Below, piece by piece: positions 48,881-59,703 of a DNA stretch of 64,000 nucleotides. A model generated the notes under the pieces. That model ran no database searches. It saw only the letters and a list, made by a program, of their open reading frames with translations, and had not been told where the DNA came from. Position 1 is the first letter of the stretch, and the number at the start of each line of letters is the position of its first letter. The position numbers were made by a program, and so were the translations under genes. Source of the DNA: Diplonema japonicum (taxonomy: Eukaryota > Euglenozoa > Diplonemea > Diplonemida > Diplonemidae); the NCBI GenBank assembly GCA_964019335.1, contig OZ025652.1:124001-188000 (forward strand), given 5' to 3'.

Positions 48881-50006
48881 TTCTTTTTTCTCCCTTGGGT
48901 AAAAAATGTAGTTTTTCTTCTCTTTCTTGCAACGCGTTTAACAAAAAAAAAGAAAAATGATAAAGAAGCAACAGGAAATATATTATCCTGCTTGCTCCGA
49001 GAGGCGGCTCCACCCGAAGGGAGCCAGTACGTAGGTATGGGGAAATGAGAGGATAAAAAAGAAGGAATGAATAATAAAAAAGAAGTGGGGATATAAAAAA
49101 AAAAAGAAAAAAGAAAACAGGGCGCCAGGGCTAGAGCAGAAACACCTTTCCGCGACAATAGGGCCTTGAGGCACACCTGTTTTTCTTTTCTTTTTATTTT
49201 TTATTTCCCCGCTTCTTTTGTTTTATATTTCCTTCTTTTCGGTTCCTCCGCCCCGTACAGTGGAGAAAAGAAAAAAGAAAAAAGAAAAAGAAAAGGGAAA
49301 AGGAAGAAGGTAAAAGCCTCTCTAGAGATACTTCATGTTTTAAGGTACAAGAGAGGGAGAAAAAAATAGGAAAAAAAAAAGGCAAAAGAAAAAAAAAGGG
49401 GAAAAAAAAAAAAAAAGAGGAAGAAGAGAGGGAGAAACAAAAAAAAAAGAGAGCAAAAAGAGGAATAAAAAAAATTGGGATGACAAATGTTGATTTCTTT
49501 TACTTTTTTAGGTGGGAACGACATGTCTGTGGGGCAATAGGAAAAAATAGGGGGGGTAAGGGGGATATTGCGCCTTAGAGGTGAAATGCCAAATCTTAGT
49601 TTATTTCTGGTGGAGAAAAGAAAAGAATTACTGTGGTTCTAAGAGGCATGGGCGCACATTTGCTTTCTTGGTGAAAAAAAAGGGGGGGGGAAGAGGGTAA
49701 GGGCAGCTACGCGCCGTACGAACGGTGAGGGGAGCAAGGTGGTGTTGTTGCTCCCCCTTCGTTGGGGGGGGGGGGGGGGGGGGGGCTTAAGTAAAATATT
49801 ATATTTGGTGCATCTACGATGCAAAAAAAAAAAGATTTTCTTTTTTTAAACAGCGTCATTTTTTCCTTCCCCCCCCCCCCACATTGTTGTTCTCTTTTAA
49901 TCTTCCCATCCTAACAAGTCAAAAAAAAAAATCATCATTGAAAAATCATCCAGGTACGTAGTAGTGTAAGTACAAAAAAGGAAAAAAAAAGGGGGTACAA
50001 CATCCT
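48881..50006. other. 1.1-kb spacer with homopolymers
   Basis: A/T-rich spacer with a 22-nt G run (49764-49785), a 13-nt C run near 49869, and long purine tracts between 49260 and 49470. No gene seen on either strand. Confidence 0.6.
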
Positions 50007-50163
50007 TTAACTCTTAGAGCTACCGGACCCAGAGGACGTATCAAACCCTATAGGGGGCTCAGACGGGCACTCATCAAGAATCTGAAGGCGAAGCTCGCTG
50101 TTTAGCTGTTCAAGCCGAAGGGTGCCGTGATGCTTCATATATTTCAAACACTCCAGAATAACC

Positions 50164-50195
<32 letters not shown>

Positions 50196-51850
50196 CTTTC
50201 TTTTTTTTTATTTTAAAATATTCCCCACAAAATACCGAAGGTGGCCGTCGTGTTACCATAGGGTGTGCCAACACCAACTGTCGCACGAGGTCGTTCAAAA
50301 CCGTAGCCTCGATGTACCCCTTCACGAAAATCCTTGCTAACCGGCAGGGTGCGTCATAAAGGTGGTACTGCCCTGTTGCATGAATCGCCTGCAAAACCTG
50401 TGCAAATAAAGGTAAATAAGAATTTTCTCAACAAATTACAACATACCTCAACGAGCAACTTGCCAGCTTCAGCAGTCTGCTGGGCATCGTCTGTGATCCA
50501 CCAGCTCAGCAACGTAATAGCAGGTTCGATAACCTCAGGCCCTTCCTTGCCGACAGCCTTCTTGAAGGCAGGCAAGAACCGGCCTATGACATCGTGTGTG
50601 CAGCCCGCCGACTCAAGACATCTGAACAATTGTATCACCGTCTTGAAGGCGCTCACGCTCGGGTCTGTAAGGGAAACAGCAAACTGAGATACTATTTCGT
50701 TCGAGATGGCCGAGTCGTCCTTCGTGGCATGCGACTGTGCTCGCACTGCGACGGTGTGTATTACAGCAAGCTCTTCTTGTGTCATTGCTGTGCGGTCCCG
50801 TAGCAGGATCTGTTCCCAGTGTGCTTTGTTGAGCGCTCTGTTCGACAGCCGGCTGTTCTCCAGCAACATGGCGCACACGCGTACTGCACTTCCCCGCACT
50901 CTGGTGTTGTCTGGCAACGTGCTCCACAACCTCACAAAGCACTCGATGTCGATGTCCGACGCTACAGGCACCACGCACTGCAGGCACCCTAACACCGACA
51001 GTTGCATGTCAACAGCGTATGTGGTGTTGACCTCATCCAACCTTGTTGAGGTTGAAGCGAGCAAGACCAATGTGTTGAAGTGCATCCCGGCATCGGTGCA
51101 CCGCTCCAGGCGGGTCGGCAACACTTTCTTCAGCTTGTAAAGGATACGTGTCATGAGCGCTAGTTTAAAGACGGACTTCGTGCCCTTGACAAGCGACAAG
51201 ACGGCTTCGATGACGTTCGAGTCGATGGCCACGACAAGCGCCGCCTCGTAGTCTATCAGCCGCGAGACCATCATCAGAGCAGGGACTATGGCTCGGAGGC
51301 GTAAGATTTCCTCGTTGCCCAGGATACTCACCACGGCAGAGAGGGCAGGCGAGAAGCTGGAAACAGAGATACTATCAAGATTTGGTAGGGCAAGAGCAAG
51401 GAGGATGTTCAAAGCGTAGTCGAGGGTCATCTCGTTGCATCGAGGAAAGTTGGACAACATGCGGGAAACCATGACAAGGAAGGAGTCGGGGAGATAGACG
51501 CAGAACGACAGGTCGTGCACAATGAAGTGGAACAGGAAGTGATATGCATGCACGCTGCCCTGCACAATGTCGTCATCTTTGATGGACTTTGCTTGGTGCA
51601 CCTTGCTGTAGAGCGAAGGCCCCCACCCCCACGTGCACCCTAAGTTGTCACGTAGCTGTTCCCGTATTTCCGCCGATTCTTCTCCCGTGTTGCATATTTT
51701 GTATGCCATGTCATGGAAGGTTCTCACGTCCCAGAACCTTGGAACATTCTTCACATTGATGATATTCGGCCCCAAAGTCCAACACGAGTCTATTCGCTCG
51801 TCCTTTTCTATCACCACTTCCCCACGACACGCACCGACCTTGACGCTCAT
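50007..51850 (-). CDS. ARM/HEAT-like alpha-solenoid protein (importin-alpha-like?)
   Basis: Exons 51850-50447, 50397-50236 and 50165-50007 give 574 residues. Intron 1 is 49 nt (GTATGT...GCACAG). Intron 2 is about 70 nt (GTATTTTG, a long A run, AAAAG). An alternative donor at GTAACACG keeps frame with four to five fewer residues. The protein is all-helical with ~40-residue periodicity ('MTLDYALNILLALALPNLD', 'AVVSILGNEEILRLRAIVPAL', 'VIEPAITLLSWWITDDAQQ', 'AVILECLKYMKHHG'), typical of armadillo repeats. The last part ('SWWITDD', 'ILECLKYM') has the flavour of importin-alpha, but no IBB domain or Trp/Asn ladder is clear. The tail is Ser/Gly-rich. Confidence 0.65.
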
Positions 51851-51932
51851 CACATGTACGTCATCATTATTCTAATTTTATAATTCTGTGAAGATGATTT
51901 GTCTGAACAAAGAACACTATGCAGCATGACAT

Positions 51933-52721
51933 CTAATCCGAAAAGGCAGAAGGAGACCGCGAAGGGGGGTCGGTGGGTGCACTGCGTACATGCTGCATCT
52001 CTTTTCTAAGCATATCTAGCTCGCCTCGAAGTGCTTCGTTTTCAAGTTTTAGATTATGATGTTCCTCCAGGGAAACCTCAACCTCAGGGTAGCGAGCGTA
52101 GAGAGGGCTTCGGGAATTGGGCTGCTCAAGTCGCACTGACTGCGAGTGTGTGGAATGGGGAACAGAAGGAACGGAAGGTGGTTCAGGGACTCCAGGAACA
52201 GGAGGGGAAGCAGTAGCCACAGAAAGAACAGTTTCTACTGCCGCTATACTGGCTACAGACGGCCGTCTGCTTGGTGGTGCAGAGGGTTCTTCGGACGGAG
52301 GGGGCAACAACCCCTCCAGGGCATATTGAGGCTGCTGCTCAGGCCGCCGCAATGAAAACCACAACCACCACCTGAAGTAAGTCTTTCCGGCAAGAAAGTG
52401 GAACGCTCTTGCTTTGATACCCTCGATGTTGTGCCGATTCTTAGGCACCGGTGCTGCATTGGGCAACACTGTCCAACAGGAAGGACACTTCACGTCACCT
52501 CCCCCCACCATTTGCACCTCCACAGGGAGCACATTAATGGCTGTGGGGTAGCTCCTGAACTCTACTAACAGCCGCGACCTGTCGCCGTCGTCGCTTGGGC
52601 CTTGCACGATACCCAGTGCGCCCTTTTTCACTGCGATTCGGTTCTTGATTGTGACATCTTTCACAGCAAACACCTCAGCCCCGAATTTAAACCCGTGCAC
52701 CTTTAAGCCTTGTGTGGCCAT
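51933..52721 (-). CDS. hypothetical protein, 262 residues, with C-terminal coiled coil
   Basis: ATG at 52721. Residues about 1-75 look like a small beta barrel ('FKFGAEVFAVKDVTIKNRIA', 'VKKGALGIVQGPSDD', 'RLLVEFRSY'), reminiscent of SH3/KOW-like modules. A CPSC motif and a Trp-rich stretch ('YFRWWLWFSL') follow. Then comes a ~90-residue Pro/Ser-rich linker, and a short heptad coiled coil near 220-245 ('EEHHNLKLENEALRGELDML'). No family recognised. No intron needed. Confidence 0.6.
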   Translation of the reverse strand: MATQGLKVHGFKFGAEVFAVKDVTIKNRIAVKKGALGIVQGPSDDGDRSRLLVEFRSYPTAINVLPVEVQMVGGGDVKCPSCWTVLPNAAPVPKNRHNIEGIKARAFHFLAGKTYFRWWLWFSLRRPEQQPQYALEGLLPPPSEEPSAPPSRRPSVASIAAVETVLSVATASPPVPGVPEPPSVPSVPHSTHSQSVRLEQPNSRSPLYARYPEVEVSLEEHHNLKLENEALRGELDMLRKEMQHVRSAPTDPPSRSPSAFSD

Positions 52722-52819
52722 TAAGACATGAACGCTCTGTGGGATTTCCGTAAATTATGAAGCAACGTAACAACAACAACACTACTCAGCTGCACGGCTA
52801 ATGATGGCCATTGACGTGA

Positions 52820-54497
52820 TTAGATCTCGTCCTTGGAAACAGGGTTAAGCTTCAGGACGAGTTTGTCGTGTAGCTCAGCGTGGTACGTATCCTGTTTGTG
52901 CATTAAAGCTGTGGTTCTTGTTACATACCTCAGAATCGCTGGCAGCCTCCTTAAGGGTCTTGAGAACGAAGGAAAATGAGAGAGACTGGAGCTTGAGCTG
53001 TGTGGTGAGGTGCTGCAGGAACCGCTTATCGTAGGTTGCAAGGCGGGCCACGATGGTGCTTACCTGCTGCATGATCAAATAGCCGTTCTCAAGACGTTCC
53101 AGTTCATGTTGTTCTTCAGAGAGCTTGAAGGGCTCACTGATCCTGCTCTCGCGTGCAGAGTGGGCCTCATCGTATGTTTGCAGCTGCACCACCGACTTCC
53201 CCAGCAACTCCACAGCTCGGTCTAGCTTCTCATACTCATTCTCCGAAAACTTTGCCGCTGCCCTCATCAGGTCATCCCCCTCCAAGTTTCTCAGCAGATC
53301 CAGCACAGCACTCACAGCATGGCCCTCTACCTCGTTCTGCTCCTCGCTCGTCCCATTCTTCAGAACCATCATCATAAACGAAAAGATAATACCCAGCCCG
53401 CCATCCTTCACGAAGTCGCAGCACCCTTCTTTGTTGTTCTGAACAGCATGCACCAGACACTTCAGGGAAGAGTGCTTCAGCACATGCTGCAGCCCTCGTG
53501 CAAATTTTCCAGGCGTCTTCTTCTTTTTCTTCTGGATCAACAAGAACAACAGTTTGAACCCTTGCGCCTCACGGAAGGCGGTCTTCCCCTTGCCAGACAG
53601 CAGGGTGGCAGCAAGGCAGTCATAAATATCCTTCACGTACTCAACCTCCTCCTCCTCAGAGGCGTCCCTCTTCTTGATGTATCTAGCAAGGCACTCCAAG
53701 AGGGCATGCACGCCGTTAATCCTGTCCTCCGGCTGCAGCGCCACAGGCAGGCCTGTCTTGTCGACCATCACGTTTGGGAAACACTCTCCCAGCTCAGGGG
53801 ATGTCTGGAGCATGGAGGACAGGAGCTCCGCAGAGTAGCTCTTTACTTCGTCAAGTTCCTTGTTCTTCAGGAGGTTTCTCAGTAGGAAGCCGGCCAGCTG
53901 CTCGCAGGACTTCTTGTCGTGCTCGAAGCTGAAAATCTCGGGTACAGTCTCCATCAGGTTCTCAAGCACACTGAACACGTGCAACACGCCTTCTTTCTCA
54001 TCTTCGGACACACCGGACAACCTCTCTAGCACAGACATGAGCCGTCCCAGAATTGCTTTCTTCTTCAGTTCCTCGTGGAGGCACATGGCCGTCTCGTCCT
54101 CGGAGACGATGCTCCCTTCCGTGAGCTCGCTCAGCAGCGTCATCGTCGAGCAGAGGATGTCATTGTTCTCGTGCATCGTGAGCTGCATCAGCGTCTCGAC
54201 AAGACCCATCTTGATGGCCAGCTCGTATTCTGCGGGGTTCACTGCAATCAAGGTCGCCTTCTCGATCTCCTCATCTAGTGCGAGCTCGCTTTCCATGAAC
54301 TTGTCAGGCTGGTCGCCGTGCTGATCCCTCTTCTTGATGTTTTCTTTCATTTTCGCTTTCACCCCTGCAACCAGCTTCTTCACCAGTGTCACAGGATCCA
54401 GGTTTGCATCGTCGTCTTCGGCCACCCCGCCATCAATCTTCCTGCGACGGGCATCGGAAACGTCGGTCTCACCGGCAGGCCGTTTTATGCCTGACAT
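52820..54497 (-). CDS. CTNNBL1: beta-catenin-like protein 1 (spliceosome-associated ARM protein)
   Basis: Exon 1 (54497-52929), a 37-nt intron (52928-52892, GTATGT...AAACAG) and exon 2 (52891-52820) give 546 residues; human CTNNBL1 has 563. The N-terminus has a basic nuclear signal region ('KRPAG...ARRRKID'). Then comes the family-specific 'DEEIEKATLIAVNPAEYELAI' and armadillo repeats ('VVETLMQLTMHENNDI', 'LLSELTEGSIVSEDE', 'LLECLARYIKKRD', 'LKHSSLKCLVHAVQNNKEGCC'). The C-terminal 'LSEEQHELERLENGYLIMQQV' block matches the human 'enGLftLQl' region. CTNNBL1 binds CDC5L/PRP19 complex components in the nucleus, which is consistent with an organism that splices many introns. Confidence 0.88.
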
Positions 54498-54583
54498 GTC
54501 CTGTGGTAGTGGTGAGCTATTAGTGTGGGATAAAATGAATACATAATAAAGGGGAAGGAGATCCTTACCCTCACAGACGTGAG

Positions 54584-54877
54584 CTAGATCAAACGGTTCG
54601 GGTGGTCGAGGTGTGAGTTCTGTGTGTTTGCGGCCAGATCTTGTATCCCGTATTGGGGCAAAATGTCTGTTGGCGTGGGCGACCTGATAGAGTCCCTCCC
54701 TATAGGTGTGGATGCACGGGGTGACGGCACTGTGCCTTCGGGTATGGCGATGTACTTTCCCGTTCCTAGCTTCTGTTTCTTCCTCCTGCTTTTACTCTTC
54801 ATAATAACAACAATCATGAGCACTAATAACAACAACAGGCCGCTTGCTATAATGGCGAGTGGCCATGTGGCTACCAT
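54584..54877 (-). CDS. small single-pass membrane protein, 97 residues
   Basis: ATG at 54877 follows GGTG. A hydrophobic helix (about residues 5-26, 'LAIIASGLLLLLVLMIVVIM') is followed at once by a basic stop-transfer cluster (KSKSRRKKQK). A ~60-residue Ser/Thr/Pro-rich tail with possible phosphosites ('SPRASTPIG', 'SIRSPTPTD') comes after it. This is a tail-facing-cytosol signal-anchor topology. No family recognised. Confidence 0.5.
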   Translation of the reverse strand: MVATWPLAIIASGLLLLLVLMIVVIMKSKSRRKKQKLGTGKYIAIPEGTVPSPRASTPIGRDSIRSPTPTDILPQYGIQDLAANTQNSHLDHPNRLI

Positions 54878-55344
54878 CACCCCCTCCTGCCAAGTGCTTC
54901 ATGTGAAATATCTTTCAGAACCACAAATTCGAGAACAAGAAAGGGAAAAAAAGACAAATAAATTCAAAAAAAAAACATGCTTTTACCTTATTTTTTTTTC
55001 TTTCTCGCTTTTCTCCTCGTACCTTTTAGTGTTTTTGTAGAAGCTTTTTTTCTTCTCTTCTAGAAAAGCTTTTCTTTGTTGTTTCTTTCATTCTATTTCT
55101 TGTTTCCTTAGGGCTAGGGTTAAGAAGTGTTTTAAAATTAAACAGGACGTGTATAAAGGAAAGTGAATAAAAAATGGGTTCTTTCCATCTTTTTTTTAAA
55201 AAGGAAGACAAACTGGGGGAAATTGACCCTCCAAGAGAGTTTTTTAAAAAAAAAAAAAGAAGCAATATTGCAAAGAATTCGCGAAGGATGAGGAGGGTCG
55301 TGTTTGCTTGAGGTGCATCAGATCCTCAACCCCATAGGGCTCTG
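54878..55344. other. spacer
   Basis: A/T-rich spacer with several short A and T runs. No gene seen. Confidence 0.6.
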
Positions 55345-56892
55345 TCACTGACGGTCTTCGGCTTCTGCCTCCTCCTCCTCCTTCTCTTTTGCCTTTGCGG
55401 CCACTTCGATAAAGTCCCCGTCCTTGATCCGGTAGGTGTGGATGTGTCGTTCGTGTGTAGTGAGGGACTGGCGCTCATGTGGCGTCCCAGCTACCTCAGG
55501 ATCCACATGAGTCAGGACCACTGAAGTAGGGTCAAGACTGAAGGGCTTGCACAGCACGCTGTACAGCACAGCCACCGTCTGCCGCACGTTCACCACAGCC
55601 GGCGTTTCCTGCTTCAGAAACAAGTACCGCACTGTCACACACGCTGTCAGCTTCGGGGACATGTCTATGTCCACCAACGGCTGCAGCTTCCCGTGGACCT
55701 TGGAGAGTTCGTCCCACACCTTCGGCGGGTCTTCTGCATCGTGGTAGTACCTCACGAGGAACCTCTCTGAGTCGATGCGCTCGTTCTTCGTCACGACGCC
55801 CCTGTTAAACACCTCCAGGGTGGGCACCCTCGCCACCATGAGGCACCTCCTCTCATGTTCTGTCTGCTTGTTGGTCAGTGGTGTGTCCGACATGGCCAGC
55901 TCCCTCACTCCCATTGCTGCCAGTGCGTCCACCGACTCCCAGTCTGCGATAGCCGTCTTCCTCAAGTATAAGCATTTCAGCTTGGGCGGCACCGGCACAC
56001 CACTTGTAACGGACTGCAGAGGGTTTCCTGACAGGTGCAGGGACGTCAGCTCTCCCAACCCGCTCAGCCCTTCGCAGACATCGTTCCAGCTTTGAACTTC
56101 GTTGTTGTCTAACCGCAAGGTCTTCAAGGCAGGGAGGTCCTTCAGCCATATGTTCTTGTACTTGTTGTTGCTGCAGTTTAGCTCCGTCAAGGTAGGGAAT
56201 AAGGTGGCAAGGCTGACCACTTCGTTCCACGTGAGGTTGGTGTCTGTGAGGGTCAGCGAGGTGAGGGGTGGTGAATCCTGAGCTGCGAGGACCTTCCCGC
56301 AGTCTTCGGTGAGGGGCTCGAAGTGGTTTCCAGCAAGGCTCAGCACAGTGAGGCGAGGGAGAGAACCAAGGACATTGGCGACTTCGGCCCAAGAAGACCA
56401 CAGCGTGTAGGAGAGGGAGAGGTCGGTGAGGCTGGGGAAGTTCGAGAAGAGGGCACCGCAGGTGCTGACGCGCATCCCGCTGGCGCTGACGTTGACGAGC
56501 TTTGAGAAGACGCCGTTGCTGTCCCTTTGGACGGCCTTCGGGAGGTGCACGTTCATAACACGCGTCTTCACCTCGTACATCTTGTTGTACTCATCAGACC
56601 TGTCCAGCAAGCTCTTTGCGTGCAGCTCTGCTGTTTCGTACTTTGCGACAAGCGCTGAACTGAGGTCCCCACCTGTGCGGAGCTTCCCCTCCTTGATGAA
56701 AGACGAGCTTTTGGGTGGCGCTGTGAAGTAGCGTTTCCCGAATATCTCTCCATCGTACTTACCACCCTCGCACTTGTCCCATTCGACGCCTGCGTACACT
56801 CCATTGTCTGGGCTGTTTTCGACTGTGCCGTGGAAGCGGACCGTGCCACGGACGGAGGTGGCGGTGTGCTCGACACGGGTGTTGGGCAGCAT
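55345..56892 (-). CDS. TBCE: tubulin-specific chaperone E
   Basis: 515 residues in one exon (human TBCE 527). The N-terminal CAP-Gly domain (about 10-60) contains 'GTVRFHGTVENSPDNGVYAGVEWD' followed by GGKYDG, the GKNDG-like microtubule tail-binding motif, and 'GKRYFTAPPKSSSFIK'. Leucine-rich repeats fill about 150-340 ('LTDLSLSYT', 'LTVLSLAGNHFE', 'LTELNCSNNKYKNI', 'LKTLRLDNNEVQSW', 'LTSLHLSGNPLQ'). The C-terminal ~100 residues form a ubiquitin-like domain and an acidic tail. TBCE binds alpha-tubulin and with TBCC/D releases assembly-ready dimers. ATG follows AAG by one base. Confidence 0.93.
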   Translation of the reverse strand: MLPNTRVEHTATSVRGTVRFHGTVENSPDNGVYAGVEWDKCEGGKYDGEIFGKRYFTAPPKSSSFIKEGKLRTGGDLSSALVAKYETAELHAKSLLDRSDEYNKMYEVKTRVMNVHLPKAVQRDSNGVFSKLVNVSASGMRVSTCGALFSNFPSLTDLSLSYTLWSSWAEVANVLGSLPRLTVLSLAGNHFEPLTEDCGKVLAAQDSPPLTSLTLTDTNLTWNEVVSLATLFPTLTELNCSNNKYKNIWLKDLPALKTLRLDNNEVQSWNDVCEGLSGLGELTSLHLSGNPLQSVTSGVPVPPKLKCLYLRKTAIADWESVDALAAMGVRELAMSDTPLTNKQTEHERRCLMVARVPTLEVFNRGVVTKNERIDSERFLVRYYHDAEDPPKVWDELSKVHGKLQPLVDIDMSPKLTACVTVRYLFLKQETPAVVNVRQTVAVLYSVLCKPFSLDPTSVVLTHVDPEVAGTPHERQSLTTHERHIHTYRIKDGDFIEVAAKAKEKEEEEAEAEDRQ

Positions 56893-56995
56893 TCTTGTTT
56901 TGGAGTCTTTGTTGAAGATGATTCAAAAAGAGATATAAGAAGGAAAAAAAAAAAAAAACTGTACAGAAAAAATTAAAAAAAAAAAAAAACAACGA

Positions 56996-57478
56996 TCACT
57001 TCACCACTGTGGTGAGCATCATGGCCTGAAACTCGGCGAACGACACGATCCCATCCTTATCGCTGTCGGCCACCTCGATCATCTCCTTTAAAAGCTCGTC
57101 GTTCGGGTTCTCGCCGAGGGACTTCGCCACTTCTTTGAGGTCGTGGATAGTGATGTGGCCTTTGTTTTTGTCGAAAAGATGGAAGGCTTTCAGTATCTCC
57201 TCCGGTGAGTCCTTTTGAGCCATTTTCGCTTTCATCATTTTGTGGAATTCAGGATAATCTATGCAACCGTTGCCATCAGTATCTATCTCCCTAAGAAGTT
57301 TCTCGATATCAGCACGGGAGCTGTCACTGAAGCCTAAGCCTTTCATTGCCAACTGCATTTCTTCAGCATCAATTTCTCCGCTGTGAGACTGATATTTCTT
57401 TCTTTACACGTCATACCTTCCGTCTGCATCGAACAGGTTAAACGCCTCCTTTATTTGGTCATCTGTTAGACCTGCCAT
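56996..57478 (-). CDS. centrin-like EF-hand protein
   Basis: Exon 1 (57478-57417), a 36-nt intron (57416-57381, GTATGA...CTCACAG) and exon 2 (57380-56996) give 148 residues. The intron cuts the first EF-hand loop, and splicing gives DADGSGEIDAEE, a perfect loop. EF2 is DTDGNGCIDYPEF and EF4 is DSDKDGIVSFAEF. EF3 'DKNKGHITIHDL' lacks one loop residue and is probably inactive. 'LGFSDSSRADIEKLLREID' and 'VAKSLGENPNDELLKEMIEVAD' are centrin-type linkers. Centrins act at basal bodies. The protein lacks the basic N-terminal extension of many centrins. Confidence 0.88.
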
Positions 57479-58544
57479 ATTTTCTTTTTTCCGATTTTCC
57501 CCCCTCTCTTCCCCTTCCTGTTGTGAAATTGAGGAATTGGGCAATTGGTTACATAAAGAGAACCGAAGAAAACGAAGGAGAAAGAAAAAAAAAATCACCC
57601 AATACTCCTTCCCACTTCTTTCTGTGTTGTTTGTTGTGAGGGGGAAGTTGTCTACCCGATTACTGCTATCCGTGTGAGGGGGTACAAGAATGTGACGAAT
57701 CCCCCCCCCCTTCTTTTTTGGTAAAAGGCGGTGGATTCTTTGTGGGATTTCTTGGTCATTCCCCGCCAACAATTTGGATTCTTTTTTTTTTTTTTTTTTT
57801 TTTTATAATGTTCTACTTCAAATTTTAACTTCCTGTCCCGTAAGAAAAGGGGTCCTCAACAAAAAAAATGTAGTTTTTTTTTTTTTTTCATTACTATTTT
57901 CATTTTTGCTATTTAGTTTTCTTCTCGAGGACCGCACCCCTTTTTTTTTATTCTTCGGGGGAAGCAAAACAAACGGGTGAACTGCTAAGACCAGACAGGC
58001 CTAACAGAACATCTACTCTTTTTTTTTTTTCATTTCTTTTTTTTTTAAAATCCCTTCTGAAGAAGGTAACTGTATGGAGGGATAAAGAAACAGACTGCTG
58101 AAGAAAAAAAAAAAGGAAATTCTTTTCCCCCTCTTCATCGTCCCTCGAAAGATTATAATAAGATGTACCCAAATATTATAAAAACGTTCAAATCCCTGAG
58201 AAGCGGGGAACACCCGAAGTACTTCCAACCCAACCTCCGAAGGGAGATGAAACACGCTTGGATACAGGTCCCCCTCCCCCCCCCCCCCCCCCCCCCGCAA
58301 ACTAGAAAAGAAAGAAAAAAAACGCAAAATCTTCAAAAAAAAAAAATACTACAAAGTGCGAGAGTAAGTGGAAATGTAAAAAAGAAAAAAAGAAAAAAAA
58401 GAAAACGCCAGATGGGAGAGGAAAAAAAAAAAAAAAAAAAAAAAAAAGAAAGAAAGATGGACCTTCTCAAGATCGAGAGATATGTATCTATTTCAACTCG
58501 GTTTCTCTTTTTTTTTTTTTTTTTTTTTTTTCTTTCCTTTAAAA
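57479..58544. other. 1.07-kb spacer
   Basis: A/T-rich spacer with T runs (57781-57804; 58509-58530), a 22-nt C run (58276-58297) and a 28-nt A run near 58420-58447. No gene seen on either strand. Confidence 0.6.
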
Positions 58545-59223
58545 CTACGCCATCCCATAGGAATCAGCTTCACGACCTGCAGGGCTGCCATCATTCTGGT
58601 TGTTGAACGTTTCTAGGAAAGGAACGTTAGGATGCTCAGTTTGTCCAGCGTCCGGGTTGCTCTTATGGTTCCCCTTGTTCACAAAGAACGACATCCCGGT
58701 TGCTTCTGCTGCACGCTTGATGTCGGCAGCCTTCTTTTTCCGCAACCCGCTCTTAAGAGTCAGGATTTCCATGTAGCAGTCTCGACGAATAAAGTAGGTA
58801 GCCACCCAGTCTGTCCATGACAATTGCCCTTGATCTTCCTTATCGATAAGTGGAGGCAGGCCTTCAATAACAACTTTTGCGGCTCTTGATTTTGTGTTCA
58901 ATTTGAACGTTTCCTTTAGATGCTCTCTGTAATCATCTACTGTGATGTAGGCCTGACCCGCTTCATCGATCTTAATTAGTTTCATGAACTCATTCCTCAT
59001 TCCGTAAAATGATTCGTTGTCGATTCTGCCGTACACCTGGAAAGCTTGGTCGTACGATAGGTCGTTGGTCTCGTCAAGTTCCAAGGGGCACGTCGGGTCC
59101 TCGTCGATGAGGCCGATTCTCTCCATTCTTCGCTTGTCCTCAATCAAGGCAGCACGCTCTTTCCTTTCAGAAAGGAAGTCGATTACCTCATCACGCGACA
59201 GTGTTGTGGTCTTCGTACTGTGG

Positions 59224-59260
<37 letters not shown>

Positions 59261-59332
59261 CATACAGCACTTCAATCCAATCCCCCACGCTGATCAAACC
59301 GGTCCCTGTAACATCAATCAACGCAAAGAGCT

Positions 59333-59365
<33 letters not shown>

Positions 59366-59661
59366 TTAATGCCAATAATACCAGATCCAACTGCTCCTGG
59401 CTTAGTGTGACCCCAATCGTCGATTTGAACAACATTGAAAACTCCAGCTTGTCGAGACGGCCTGAGGGGGATAAAAATTCAATGGGGGAAGGAAAGGAAA
59501 AAGGGAAAACCTGTGCCTGACTTGTCGAACTTCTTAAACTCCGCCTCCAGATTCCTCCTGAACTGCGCCTTGTCTCCGTGGTGCAGCCTCGCAATGGAAA
59601 GAAGCCCTTCGATGGGCCCGTCACGAAGCAGCTCTGATTTGTGCTGTTCGAGCTGAGTGGA
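58545..59661 (-). CDS. EF-hand exons, probably the cytosolic C-terminus of the M64 peptidase gene
   Basis: Exons 59661-59511, 59461-59382, 59330-59266 and 59217-58545 (introns 49, 51 and 48 nt; two contain A/T homopolymers) encode 322 residues. EF-hand-like units are 'FKKFDKSGTGRLDKLEF', 'FALIDVTGTGLISVGDW' and 'MKLIKIDEAGQAYITVDDY', followed by helical sequence. No ATG precedes the first EF-hand in this frame, and only ~40 nt separate it from the stop of the preceding peptidase frame. A GTATGC donor at 59736 and GGAAG acceptor at 59662 (75-nt intron) join the two frames without a shift. I therefore read it as one gene with 59737-62415 (1215 residues). A separate gene would need non-AUG initiation. 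Confidence 0.65.
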
Positions 59662-59703
59662 CTTCCTTAAAATATAAACGAGAAGGATAGAGAGGATTAT
59701 CTA